Shown in pieces: positions 53,003-61,742 of a stretch of 64,000 nucleotides of DNA. The notes beneath the pieces were generated by a model, which saw only the letters and a list, made by a program, of their open reading frames with translations, had not been told where the DNA came from and did no database searches. Made by a program: the position numbers and the translations under genes. The stretch comes from a bacterium (lineage in GTDB: Bacteria; Pseudomonadota; Alphaproteobacteria; SP197). The DNA is taken from NCBI GenBank assembly GCA_028821455.1, contig JAPPGE010000060.1, positions 93,197 to 157,196 of the forward strand, in the 5' to 3' direction. Every line of letters begins with the position of its first letter. The first letter of the stretch is position 1.

Positions 53003-53287
53003 TCAGCGACGGCGATTGCGGGGGAACCGGCGGGGGTTGGCCCCGGGCACGCGTGCCGCACTGCTTTCGTCCTTGTGACGGAAATTGATGCGCGCCTTCG
53101 TGAGATCGTAGGGCGTCATCTCGACCGTGACTCGGTCACCCGTCAGCACGCGGATCCTGGCCTTGCGCATGCGGCCTGACGTGTAGGCCATCACCTTGTG
53201 GCCATTGTCGAGCTCAACTCGGAAATGGGCGTCGGGAAGAACCTCCGTCACGACACCATCAGCCTCTATCAGGTCCTCTTTCGACAT
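53003..53287 (-). CDS. infA: Translation initiation factor IF-1 with C-terminal extension
   Basis: A 94-residue IF-1. The S1-like OB fold spans residues 1-72 ([49 protein letters not shown]). A further 22 residues rich in Arg/Pro follow, which ordinary 72-residue IF-1 lacks. It converges on the first Rieske gene within 5 bp. The cold-shock-like gene is divergent from it. Confidence 0.9.
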   Translation of the reverse strand: MSKEDLIEADGVVTEVLPDAHFRVELDNGHKVMAYTSGRMRKARIRVLTGDRVTVEMTPYDLTKARINFRHKDESSAARVPGANPRRFPRNRRR

Positions 53288-53398
53288 GCAGGACTCCCAT
53301 GTTGTTGTCACGCCCGCCCCTCCGGAGACCCGGCAGGGCGGGTTGTCCTGCTCCATGTGGACCAAAGACCGGCGAAGTGCAAGCGCCGGAGACCACAT

Positions 53399-53678
53399 GG
53401 CCGGTTCTGCAACGGGCTGTCACCCGGAGCCCTTGCATGTCCGGAGAATTCCGTCGCAAGGATGTTCCGGGAATGGGGAACACCCGTCAGGCGCGTGCAA
53501 TCGGCCGCATGATCAAACTTTTTACTTGTCTGTCACAGAATTTGGTTCACCATGGGGGGCGTCCGCGGCAACCGGAGACATTGTGGCTTGCCTGCCGGAA
53601 GCCTGTACCTCCAAATTAGGAGTCCCGTGATCACAAGCAGAACGGGAGCGGACACCTTGCAACTCTGGAATAATACGC
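53399..53678. other. Leader of the cold-shock-type gene
   Basis: No gene here. The long gap before the double cold-shock protein is comparable to the structured leaders of cold-shock mRNAs, but I see no strong hairpin and no clear promoter. It also contains the upstream region of the divergent infA gene. Confidence 0.35.
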
Positions 53679-54209
53679 ATGTCTGACGAGTATGAATCGG
53701 AATCCCCGGGCAGCCGCCTCAACGTCTCGGCCACAGTCAAGTGGTACAATTCGACAAAGGGATTCGGTTTCGTTCAGGTCAATCCCGACGAACCTGATGT
53801 GTTTATCCATGCCTCCGCCGTGACCCAGGCCGGCCTGAGTGATATTCCCAACGGTGCCACAATCGAGTGTGACATCATCCGTACGGATCGGGGATTCCAG
53901 GTTTCCAACCTCCACAAGGTCGACGTGTCGACGGCGGAACCGATGCCTCCCCGTGATCGAGGAAGGGCGCCTCGTGAATGGCAGGGCTCCTATGGTGACG
54001 AGCACGAGACCGACGGCACGGTGAAGTTCTTCGACACCAACAGGGGTTTCGGCTTCATCGTTCCCGACGACAGTGACCGGGACATCTTCCTTCCCGGACG
54101 CATTCTCACGAGAGCCGGCATTCCGATGCTGGAATCCAACCAGCGGGTGCGGGTCCGCTGGCGCGAAGGCGACCGGGGGCCCCTGGCAACATGGGTGGAG
54201 CCTGCCTGA
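53679..54209 (+). CDS. Tandem cold-shock-domain protein
   Basis: A 176-residue protein with two cold-shock domains. The first (residues 17-85) has RNP1 KGFGFV and RNP2 VFIHAS; the second (about 112-175) has RGFGFI but IFLPG where VF(V/I)H is expected, so its RNP2 is modified. A basic linker joins them. Two-domain forms are common in alphaproteobacteria and bind single-stranded RNA/DNA, acting as RNA chaperones. Confidence 0.87.
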   Translation: MSDEYESESPGSRLNVSATVKWYNSTKGFGFVQVNPDEPDVFIHASAVTQAGLSDIPNGATIECDIIRTDRGFQVSNLHKVDVSTAEPMPPRDRGRAPREWQGSYGDEHETDGTVKFFDTNRGFGFIVPDDSDRDIFLPGRILTRAGIPMLESNQRVRVRWREGDRGPLATWVEPA

Positions 54210-54246
54210 ACCGGCGTTCCGGTCCCGATTTACACCGCCCGGCGTT

Positions 54247-55365
54247 TCAGGGATCACCCATGGCGCTCAGCCATTTCGCCTGAAAGTCATGCACTGCATG
54301 CTCGCTGTACTGGCTGCGCTCGGGGTCGACGATGAACCGGCCCTGACGATAGCCGAGTGAGTGCAGTCCCTGCTGCACGCTTTCGCACAGCGGAATGTCC
54401 TCGAGGCGTACTTCGTGCACAAAGTCGATGACCTCCTGCTCTTCGGGGGTCGGTGTGGACTGCGGGAAGTACCACTCGCAGCGCTGCACTGTTTCCTCGG
54501 GCCCCAGCGGAACATGGTGGAATACGGTCAGGTTGCCACCCGGATAGGCCTCACACACCCAGTTGGGCCACAATAGCCAGCTGGCAAAGCTCTCCGGTTT
54601 TGCCGCTCCCATTGTCACCGACCGGTAACCCACGTTCTTCTCAACCGAATAGTGGGCGTGGTGATGGTCATGGGTGGCGATGCGATAGCTCTCCCAGTCA
54701 ATCGCCTCTTCGATCAGCGATCGGTGCTGGTTCGGGCAATGGAAGCACTCGTCGTAGTTCTCCACCGAGTTCTTCCAGTTGGCCTTGAGAGGGTACTCGC
54801 TTCGATCGGCGCACTTGAGCTCCGCCGCCATCGGAGAGAAGGATGCGATCTCGGCCTGGAGCGCCGCGGTCACCTGGCGGAAGGGCGGAGCGTTGCCATC
54901 GAGATTGACGAAGAGGAAGCCCAGCATCTCGCCGACCGGGACCTCCTCGAGATGGTACGCAGAAGCATCAAAGCCGGCCATGCGCTCACTGCCCCGCGCC
55001 GTGCGCAGGGCGCCGCTCTGGTCATAGGCCCAGTTGTGATAGGGGCAGGTGATGATTGGACCGAGACGACCCTCACCCTCAAGCAGGCGGTGGGCACGGT
55101 GCTGGCAGACGTTGAAAAACGCCTTGATCTCGCCCTTCGCATCGCGCAGCACGATCACGCTCTGATCAACGATGTCGCGCACGATGTAGCTGCCGTTGTC
55201 CGGCACCATCGAGACATGCCCGACATACTGCCAGGTGGCATGGAAGATCCTGCGCTTCTCACGATCGTAGACCGCCGGTTCATGGTAGAAGGACGCTGAC
55301 ATCGTCTGGGATCGTTCCGGATCATCCTGGAAGCCGGTGACCGGAAGAGAAGTGACCACGGCCAT
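54247..55365 (-). CDS. Rieske non-heme iron oxygenase, quaternary-amine type (second)
   Basis: A 372-residue Rieske alpha subunit. 2Fe-2S ligands are Cys87, His89, Cys107 and His110 (CQHR, CPYHNW); mononuclear iron His209 and His214 lie in DECFHCPNQH with Glu206 three before the first His. The layout matches the first Rieske protein and CntA/GbcA-type enzymes that demethylate or cleave quaternary amines. The ATG at 55365 gives the family length; an upstream start adds about 20 residues. It lacks an adjacent reductase gene. It converges on the cold-shock gene. Confidence 0.83.
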   Translation of the reverse strand: MAVVTSLPVTGFQDDPERSQTMSASFYHEPAVYDREKRRIFHATWQYVGHVSMVPDNGSYIVRDIVDQSVIVLRDAKGEIKAFFNVCQHRAHRLLEGEGRLGPIITCPYHNWAYDQSGALRTARGSERMAGFDASAYHLEEVPVGEMLGFLFVNLDGNAPPFRQVTAALQAEIASFSPMAAELKCADRSEYPLKANWKNSVENYDECFHCPNQHRSLIEEAIDWESYRIATHDHHHAHYSVEKNVGYRSVTMGAAKPESFASWLLWPNWVCEAYPGGNLTVFHHVPLGPEETVQRCEWYFPQSTPTPEEQEVIDFVHEVRLEDIPLCESVQQGLHSLGYRQGRFIVDPERSQYSEHAVHDFQAKWLSAMGDP

Positions 55366-55458
55366 GACGTCTCTCGTGAAGGTGGTTTCCGGTGAACGAT
55401 ATACGTCAACGGTGCCGCTGTTCAATCTTCAGGCCTTGCCTGTAGACTTCGCCCCGCC

Positions 55459-55797
55459 ATGCACGACGCCGCCGGAATCGAACGCCTTCTCAAGGACCGG
55501 CTCGCCCGGATCGACGATGATCAGGCGGCCACGGCCAATGAACGCGCGCCGGTGATGCTCGATCAGTCCCGGGTCGGCCGGCTGTCGCGCATGGATGCCC
55601 TGCAGGTCCAGGCGATGGCCAAGGAGCAGGAACGACGCCGGCGCGCCGAGCGCCAGCGGATCAAGGCGGCCCTCGAGCGTCTGTCCGACGGCACCTGGGG
55701 CCTGTGCACCGAGTGTGGCGAAACGATTGCCGGAGCCCGTCTTGACTTCGACCCGACCGTGACCCTTTGCATCCGTTGCGCCCGGGAGGCCTGTTGA
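55459..55797 (+). CDS. TraR/DksA-family zinc-finger protein
   Basis: A 112-residue DksA-like protein with a coiled-coil region (residues 35-75) and a C4 zinc finger (CTEC...CIRC) near the C-terminus. Full-length DksA is about 150 residues; this is a short paralog of the kind that may bind RNA polymerase. It lacks the usual catalytic-loop Asp pair as far as I can judge. TGATG overlap couples it to the DAO gene downstream. Confidence 0.8.
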   Translation: MHDAAGIERLLKDRLARIDDDQAATANERAPVMLDQSRVGRLSRMDALQVQAMAKEQERRRRAERQRIKAALERLSDGTWGLCTECGETIAGARLDFDPTVTLCIRCAREAC

Positions 55798-57134
55798 TGC
55801 CCATGCTCAGCCACGACAGTCCCGTAACGTTCCGGGATCCGCTTCCCCAGCGCGTCGATGTTGTCGTCATCGGCGGCGGTATCGCCGGCATTGCCAGTGC
55901 CTGGTTCCTCGCCGAACGCGGCGACAGGGTGCTGGTGGTCGAGAAGGGCCGGATTGCCGGAGAACAGTCGAGCAGGAACTGGGGCTGGGTGCGCCAGCAG
56001 GGCCGCGATGCGGCGGAACTCCCGATCATGATGGAGTCGAACCGGATCTGGCGCGGTCTGGCAGCCGCTACCGGCAGCGGCGACCTCGCGTTCACCCAGT
56101 CGGCGTGTGTCAAGCTGGTGGAGAACGAGGAGGCGGTCGGGGGCATGGAGGCGTGGCATGCCATCGCCCGGGAACACCAGCTCGACACGGTGCTGCTCGG
56201 CGCCGGCGAGGTGGAGAACCGGTTTGCCGCCATGGGTGGCAGCTTCGTCGGCGGCATGATGACCGCATCGGATGGCCGTGCCGAACCCGAACGTGCAGTG
56301 CCTGCCTGGGCGCGCGCCCTTAAGGACCGGGGTGTGACCGTCATCGAGGAGTGCGCGGCACGCCTTCCCGACATCGAGGGTGGGCGGATCACCGGCGTCA
56401 TCACAGAAAAGGGCCGTGTTGCCTGCGATCGCCTGCTCCTTGCCGGTGGCGCCTGGTCATCCGGATTTGCCGCCAATTGCGGCATCGACCTGGCGCAGCT
56501 GGTGGTGCGCTCGACAGCTGCGCGAACCCACCCGTCGGACGACATCCTGCCGCTCAACATGTCGGTACCCGGGTTGGCGACACGGCGACGCGCCGACGGC
56601 GGTTACACGGTCTCCACCGGCGATGTCGCGGAACACTACGTAGGACCGCCGTCCTTCCGGCACGCCGTGAGGTTCGTGCCCCTGCTGCGCAAGTCCGCTC
56701 GCGACGTCAGGTTGCGACCTGCCGCGCCCGCCGGCTTTCCGGGGAGCTGGGGGCTCACCCGTCGTTGGTCGGCAGACGAGGAGTCTCCCTACGAACGCCA
56801 GCGCGTCCTCAATCCGCCGCCATCACCGCTCGTCATCCGCCGTCTCGAGGAGCGTCTGCCCCGGCGGGCGCCTGCCCTTGCAAGAGCGGGACTCGCCGAG
56901 GCTTGGGCCGGCATGATCGATGTCACGCCCGACGCCGTCCCCATGCTCGGGGAGCTGCCGATACCGGGGCTCTTTGTGGCCACCGGCTTCAGTGGCCACG
57001 GCTTCGGCATCGGCCCTGCCATCGGACGCATCATGGCCGATCTCGTCACCGGCCGCAGTCCCGGCCACGACCTGCAGCGCTTCCGCCCGGGACGGTTTGC
57101 CGACGGAACAAGGATCGTGCCCGGACCCTACTGA
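55797..57134 (+). CDS. FAD-dependent amino acid/amine oxidoreductase (DAO family)
   Basis: A 445-residue DAO-family flavoprotein. The GGGIAG dinucleotide motif is at about residues 25-30, and the C-terminal GFSGHGFGIGPAIGRIMADL is the usual flavin-binding end. WGWVRQQGRD after the first strand is typical of bacterial glycine/sarcosine or D-amino acid oxidase-type members with unassigned substrates. The ATG shares one base with the DksA-like stop. A sulfatase follows 9 bp downstream. Confidence 0.82.
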   Translation: MPMLSHDSPVTFRDPLPQRVDVVVIGGGIAGIASAWFLAERGDRVLVVEKGRIAGEQSSRNWGWVRQQGRDAAELPIMMESNRIWRGLAAATGSGDLAFTQSACVKLVENEEAVGGMEAWHAIAREHQLDTVLLGAGEVENRFAAMGGSFVGGMMTASDGRAEPERAVPAWARALKDRGVTVIEECAARLPDIEGGRITGVITEKGRVACDRLLLAGGAWSSGFAANCGIDLAQLVVRSTAARTHPSDDILPLNMSVPGLATRRRADGGYTVSTGDVAEHYVGPPSFRHAVRFVPLLRKSARDVRLRPAAPAGFPGSWGLTRRWSADEESPYERQRVLNPPPSPLVIRRLEERLPRRAPALARAGLAEAWAGMIDVTPDAVPMLGELPIPGLFVATGFSGHGFGIGPAIGRIMADLVTGRSPGHDLQRFRPGRFADGTRIVPGPY

Positions 57135-57143
57135 GCAGGACCG

Positions 57144-58643
57144 ATGCGTCCGAACATCCTCATCCTGTGCACCGACCAGCAGCGCGCCGACAGTCTGGGT
57201 TGCTATGGCCAGGCTGCCGCGTCCACACCTCATCTCGATGCCCTGGCAGCACGCGGCCTCAGGTTCGACAATCACCTTACTCCCAACCAGATCTGCTGCC
57301 CGAGCCGCGGCACCATGATCACCGGGCTCTATCCCCGGCGCCACGGGATGACGACCAACGGGCGCACCCTCGAGGACGGGCTCCACGTCCTGCCGGCCCT
57401 TCTGGCGGAAGCCGGATACGGCACCCACGCCGTGGGCAAGCTCCACCTGCAACCGATTCTTGCTCACAAGGATCTTCGCTATCCGGAATCGGTGGCCTTC
57501 TGGGCATCGGACGGCCATGTGGACTGGACCGGACCCTATTTCGGCTACCGCACCGTAGAGTTCGTGATCGGCGAATCCCTGCTCGTCACCGAAGGCGGTC
57601 ACTACGCCGCCTGGCTGAAGAAGAAGCACCCGCAGGTCGTGCCGCTTTACCAGCCCGCCGCCGCCCTCGAGGGCCCGCTCGATGATCTTGCCGAAGCCTG
57701 GGTATCGGCGGTGCCGGATGCGCTTCACTACAACACGTGGATTGCCGACAGGGCGATCGCATTCCTCGAGCGCGCCCGCCCGCCCTTCATGATGTTCGTC
57801 TCCACACCCGATCCCCATCATCCGTTCAGCCCGCCAAGGCCATGGGCGGACCTCCATGCATCCGGTTCCCCACCCCGGCACGATCCGGCAGAACTCGAGC
57901 GGATGCCTGACTACGTCCGCCAGCACCTCGCGACGGACTGGATCGACAATGCGGCCTCGGCCGTCGAGCAGGGAGGGATGACCCTCACGTCAGAAATGTC
58001 GGATGCCAGTCTCGGCCGGGCGATCGGCCTGACGCGGGGCATGGAATCCCAGGTGGACCACGCCTTCGGCCGAATCCTGGCCACACTCGCCGGCCTCGGT
58101 CTCGCCGATGACACGGTGGTCATCTTCACTTCCGACCACGGCGAGTTTCTGGGTCACCACGGACTGCTGCACAAGGGACCGCCGCCCTGGCGCGACCTCA
58201 CCCGGGTGAGCTTCATCATGGCAGGCCCTGGAATTCCCGCAGGCAGCGCCACCTCGACTCCATCGAGCCACCTCGACATCATGCCGACACTGCTTGATCT
58301 AGCCGGCGTTGCCCGGCCGCCCGGTCTCGACGGGGTCTCCCTGAGGCCGCTCTTCGAGGGCCGTTCCCTCGACCGCGATGCGCGTTTCCTCGAATACCAT
58401 CCACGAATCGATCCGCGCCTCTACAACCACTCCATCGTCACCGAAGGCTGGCGCCTCACTCTCTATCCCGAGAGTGAGGCAGACTGGGGCGAGCTCTTCG
58501 ATCTCGAGGCCGATCCGGCCGAACACCACAATCTCTTCCACGACCCGGCCCACCGCATGCACCGGGATTCCCTTGCCGAAGCCCTGACCGCCTCTTTCCC
58601 CGCCGCTCCAGAAGCCGGGACTCAGCTCATCGCCAAGTGGTAG
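57144..58643 (+). CDS. Sulfatase-family hydrolase (arylsulfatase-like)
   Basis: A 499-residue alkaline-phosphatase-fold sulfatase. Asp/Gln metal residues lie in LCTDQQRAD, and the formylglycine motif Cys51-Cys-Pro-Ser-Arg55 (C-x-P-S-R) followed by GTMITG is intact. VGKLHL, and SDHGEFLGHHG with metal Asp-His, complete the site. No signal peptide, so it acts in the cytoplasm on an imported sulfate ester. Choline sulfate is possible in this quaternary-amine setting, but the enzyme lacks features to prove it. A sulfatase-modifying enzyme was not found in the window. Confidence 0.85.
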   Translation: MRPNILILCTDQQRADSLGCYGQAAASTPHLDALAARGLRFDNHLTPNQICCPSRGTMITGLYPRRHGMTTNGRTLEDGLHVLPALLAEAGYGTHAVGKLHLQPILAHKDLRYPESVAFWASDGHVDWTGPYFGYRTVEFVIGESLLVTEGGHYAAWLKKKHPQVVPLYQPAAALEGPLDDLAEAWVSAVPDALHYNTWIADRAIAFLERARPPFMMFVSTPDPHHPFSPPRPWADLHASGSPPRHDPAELERMPDYVRQHLATDWIDNAASAVEQGGMTLTSEMSDASLGRAIGLTRGMESQVDHAFGRILATLAGLGLADDTVVIFTSDHGEFLGHHGLLHKGPPPWRDLTRVSFIMAGPGIPAGSATSTPSSHLDIMPTLLDLAGVARPPGLDGVSLRPLFEGRSLDRDARFLEYHPRIDPRLYNHSIVTEGWRLTLYPESEADWGELFDLEADPAEHHNLFHDPAHRMHRDSLAEALTASFPAAPEAGTQLIAKW

Positions 58644-58655
58644 GGCCAACCCGAG

Positions 58656-58691
58656 CCTGCCGGGAAAGCCGCTCCGGACTTCTCCGGCAGG
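58656..58691. terminator. Hairpin between convergent sulfatase and ATPase genes
   Basis: CCTGCCGG (58656-58663) pairs with CCGGCAGG (58684-58691) around a 20-nt loop. There is no T run on either side, so it may act in both directions as a weak or factor-assisted terminator. Confidence 0.4.
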
Positions 58692-58786
58692 GGAGGCGAC
58701 CACTCTCGCGGAGCCAGCCGACCAGACAGCGCAACGTCCCGGTCAGGTGTTCACTCGCGTGCGAAGCCGCTGTTGGCGGAGGGCAC

Positions 58787-59956
58787 TCAGGCATCCGAGG
58801 CGCCGGTGCTCATGCGAAAGTCGAACGCGATGTCGGGAATTCCGGTGACAGGGATCACGGTGACCTTCTCGTCGAGCCGGTAACCCTCGTGGCCGGGGTA
58901 GACGACCCACAGGTGCTGCACCGGCAGGTCGCGCAACACCGCATGCATGCTCCTCGTCATGGCGGGGGCATCCTGGTACTTGAACTCCATTCCCCACAAC
59001 ACCCCCCGGGCCTGCCAGACAAGATCGAGCTCCGCGCCGGTGTGAGTGCGCCAGAAGTGCGGCCGGGACACGCCCATCAGGCGGATGGCCTGCTCCATGG
59101 CGAAGCCTTCCCAAGATGCGCCGAGCTTCGGGTGCGACCCCAGCTGCCCGGGAGTGGAGATGGTGTGCAGGGAGTGAAGGAGACCGCTGTCGCGGAGGTA
59201 GAGCTTGGGCGCCTTCACCAGCCGCTTGCCAACGTTCGCGTACCACGGCGGCACCAGTCTGATCATGTAAGTCCCGCTCAGAATCTCGAGGTAGCGGCGG
59301 ACCGTGTGGTCGGAAACGCCGAACGACCGGCCAAGCTCGGAGAAGTTCAGCACCTGGCCATGATAGTGGCTCACCATCACCCAGAATCGCCGCAGGGTCT
59401 CCGCCGGGACGGAGATGCCAAGGGCTGGGATGTCACGCTCCAGGTGACTGCGCATGAAGTCGTCGCGCCACAGGGCGGACTCCGTGTCATCATCGGCCAG
59501 ATAGCTCCTGGGAAACCCGCCGCGGAGCCACAGCCGGCGCCAATCGGCAGCGCCGGTCTCGTCGAGCGTCAACGGGCCAAGGTCGTGATACGCGATCCGA
59601 CCAGCGAGACTCTCGGAAACTTCCCTCACCAGGTTCGGCGAGGCGCTGCCAAGCAGCAGGTATCGTGCAGCCTGGTGGTGACGGTCCACGAGAACACGGA
59701 GCAGGGGAAAAAGCTCCGGCTTGCGCTGCACCTCGTCGATCACGACGGTGCCGTCCAATCCCTCCAGGGCTGTTTGCGGTTCGTTCAGCCGGGCCAGGCT
59801 CCTCGGGTCCTCAAGGTCGAAGTAGTGCTCCGCCGCCAGTTCCCGCGCCAGCGTGGTCTTGCCGCACTGGCGGGGTCCCAGAAGCGCCGTAACGGGCGCG
59901 CGGCACAAGCCGGCCCTGATGGCCTCCAGTTCCCGGGGACGAGGAAGGTAGTGCAT
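58787..59956 (-). CDS. AAA ATPase with DUF4143 domain
   Basis: A 389-residue member of the AAA_14/DUF4143 family. Walker A is GPRQCGKTT (about residue 27), Walker B VVIDEVQ, and sensor LLLGSAS; the C-terminal DUF4143 domain has the PD-(D/E)xK-like part with GAELDLVW and EFKY. Members are often found in defence or mobile regions and their function is unknown. An AT-rich dyad lies upstream. It converges on the sulfatase gene. Confidence 0.83.
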   Translation of the reverse strand: MHYLPRPRELEAIRAGLCRAPVTALLGPRQCGKTTLARELAAEHYFDLEDPRSLARLNEPQTALEGLDGTVVIDEVQRKPELFPLLRVLVDRHHQAARYLLLGSASPNLVREVSESLAGRIAYHDLGPLTLDETGAADWRRLWLRGGFPRSYLADDDTESALWRDDFMRSHLERDIPALGISVPAETLRRFWVMVSHYHGQVLNFSELGRSFGVSDHTVRRYLEILSGTYMIRLVPPWYANVGKRLVKAPKLYLRDSGLLHSLHTISTPGQLGSHPKLGASWEGFAMEQAIRLMGVSRPHFWRTHTGAELDLVWQARGVLWGMEFKYQDAPAMTRSMHAVLRDLPVQHLWVVYPGHEGYRLDEKVTVIPVTGIPDIAFDFRMSTGASDA

Positions 59957-59982
59957 GTAAGAAGAGTAGCATAAAACAGGAT

Positions 59983-60005
59983 AATTCGAACCCTATATTC
60001 GAATT
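59983..60005. promoter_or_regulatory. Perfect AT-rich dyad upstream of the AAA/DUF4143 gene
   Basis: AATTCGAA (59983-59990) and TTCGAATT (59998-60005) are exact inverse copies separated by 7 bp, 27 bp upstream of the start codon on the minus strand. Such a site close to the promoter suggests repression, possibly by the product itself or an unlinked regulator. Confidence 0.45.
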
Positions 60006-60114
60006 TTCATCCTTGTAGCCGACACCTCGTTTGACCTGCCTGTTCAGTGCAGGCCAGACGCGATTCGAGTGAGAAGGCCAAGGGCGCAGCCCTGCCGGAC
60101 TGTCCCGGCCGCAG

Positions 60115-60152
60115 AAAACGCGCCCTGCCGATCCGGACGGACGGCAGGGCGC
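60115..60152 (-). terminator. Rho-independent terminator of the family 5 binding protein gene
   Basis: Reading on the minus strand, an 11-bp perfect stem (60142-60152 with 60120-60130) is followed after one C/G step by TTTTC. It ends 7 bp after the stop codon region of the SBP gene and is a classical terminator. Confidence 0.7.
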
Positions 60153-60158
60153 AGAGTT

Positions 60159-61742
60159 TCAGGCCCAGCGGAAGTGCTGGGTCTGCCAGATATAGCCGTT
60201 GGGTGTAATCACGGGCTCCAGCCCTTCGCGGTACATGACCCCGTTGGGCGGGAACATGAGCCACACATAGCCGCCAGTGCCCTCCATGATCTCCTGCATG
60301 CGGACGTAGATGTCGTGGCGCTTGGCCGTGTCCGTCTCGGAGAGGCCTGCCTGGAAGAGCTGGTCAAACTCCTCGTCGCTCCAGCGCTCCCAGTTCCACA
60401 CGCCGACCTGATCAGAGATGAACCACTGGGTCATCTGGCTGGGATCGGGAGAATCAAGGTAGGACATGATCCACAGTTCGAGATCCTTCCACTCGTCGCC
60501 CTCGACCTCGAGACCCAGGTTCCAGAAGGGACCGGCATCCATCGGAATGACATCAACCTCGAGACCGATGTCTGCAAGGTTGGCCTGGATGATCGTGGCC
60601 GCGGCCATGCGGTCCTGCAGGTTGATGGTCTTGAGCGTGAGCTTGGTCCCTTCGGCGCCGGCTTCGGCGATGAGCGCGCGGGCTGCCTCGAGATCGGGTT
60701 TGGCGAACGCGCCCTCGGTGCGGTGGCCGATAAGGCCCGGAGGCACGATGCCGTAGGCCCGGGTTCCCGCATTGGCCCAAGCACCCTCGAGGATGGTGTC
60801 GACATCGATTGCGTGCTGGATGGCGCGGCGTACACGGATGTCCTGAAGGTTCGGGTGCTCCGTGTTGAGACCCATCCAGTACCACTGTGTGCCCGAGTAG
60901 GCTTTCACGATTCCTTCTTCGGGCGGTGATTCCGTGAGACGCGGGATGGCATCCACAGCGATGTGGGTGATATCGATCTCACCCGCTTCAAAGGCGATCT
61001 CTGCGGTCTTTTCGTCATCGATGATGACGAACTTCACATCCACGATTGCCGGGGGTGTGCCGGGCCAGTTCGGATTCGGCTCCAGTGTAAAACTCTGCTT
61101 CTGCAGCCACTCCGAAACGCGGTAGTAGCCACAATAGAAGTTGAACATGCCGTCGTACTTGCCGCCGGCCGCCTCTACCGCGGTCTTCGAGAGAATGGCA
61201 CCGGTGCCGTCGCACAGCCACGTCAGCCAGATCGGCGCGAAGGGCTGGTTGAGGTGGATGGTGCCTGAATGACTGCCGGTGACCTCGACGTGATCGAGAG
61301 CCACCGCCTTGTCCTTCCACTCGGAAACCTTCATGCGCTCGAGCGAGTACTTGACATCCTCGGCATTGAGCTCGCCGATCTCTTCATGGCTGGTCCCGTC
61401 GTACCACATGATGCCCTTCTTCATCTCGAAGGTGATCGTCTGCGGATCAGGCTGGTCCAGGGACTCGACGAACTCGCTCGGCTCCCAGTCCCACGTGTCG
61501 CCGCTGTTGGTGTACTTGGCCAGACGGGCAAGGCACGCGTACTGCAAGACCATTTCGAAGCCGCCGATCATGTAGCCCGGATCGGTCGACAGGATGGCCC
61601 GGTTGGAGCGCAGCCTGAGTGGTCTGCCCGACTGTGCCCAGGCCGTGCCGGAATCAAGCAGTCCGTCAACGAACGTGGCCGCAGCCACGGAACCGGCGGA
61701 TGCCTGGAGCACACTGCGGCGTGTCATGGTGGGTAATGTCAT
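60159..61742 (-). CDS. ABC transporter substrate-binding protein, family 5 (DppA/OppA-like), copy 1
   Basis: A 527-residue family 5 solute-binding protein. The N-terminus TRRSVLQASAG is a twin-arginine (Tat) signal, cleaved near ADTAWA/AWAQ. The mature part contains KLKKG-like FEMKKGIMWYDGT and the C-terminal lobe with WERWSDEEFDQLFQAG. Family 5 proteins bind peptides, nickel or oligosaccharides. It is divergent from a close paralog at 62314. It is not preceded by permease genes on this strand. Confidence 0.87.
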   Translation of the reverse strand: MTLPTMTRRSVLQASAGSVAAATFVDGLLDSGTAWAQSGRPLRLRSNRAILSTDPGYMIGGFEMVLQYACLARLAKYTNSGDTWDWEPSEFVESLDQPDPQTITFEMKKGIMWYDGTSHEEIGELNAEDVKYSLERMKVSEWKDKAVALDHVEVTGSHSGTIHLNQPFAPIWLTWLCDGTGAILSKTAVEAAGGKYDGMFNFYCGYYRVSEWLQKQSFTLEPNPNWPGTPPAIVDVKFVIIDDEKTAEIAFEAGEIDITHIAVDAIPRLTESPPEEGIVKAYSGTQWYWMGLNTEHPNLQDIRVRRAIQHAIDVDTILEGAWANAGTRAYGIVPPGLIGHRTEGAFAKPDLEAARALIAEAGAEGTKLTLKTINLQDRMAAATIIQANLADIGLEVDVIPMDAGPFWNLGLEVEGDEWKDLELWIMSYLDSPDPSQMTQWFISDQVGVWNWERWSDEEFDQLFQAGLSETDTAKRHDIYVRMQEIMEGTGGYVWLMFPPNGVMYREGLEPVITPNGYIWQTQHFRWA

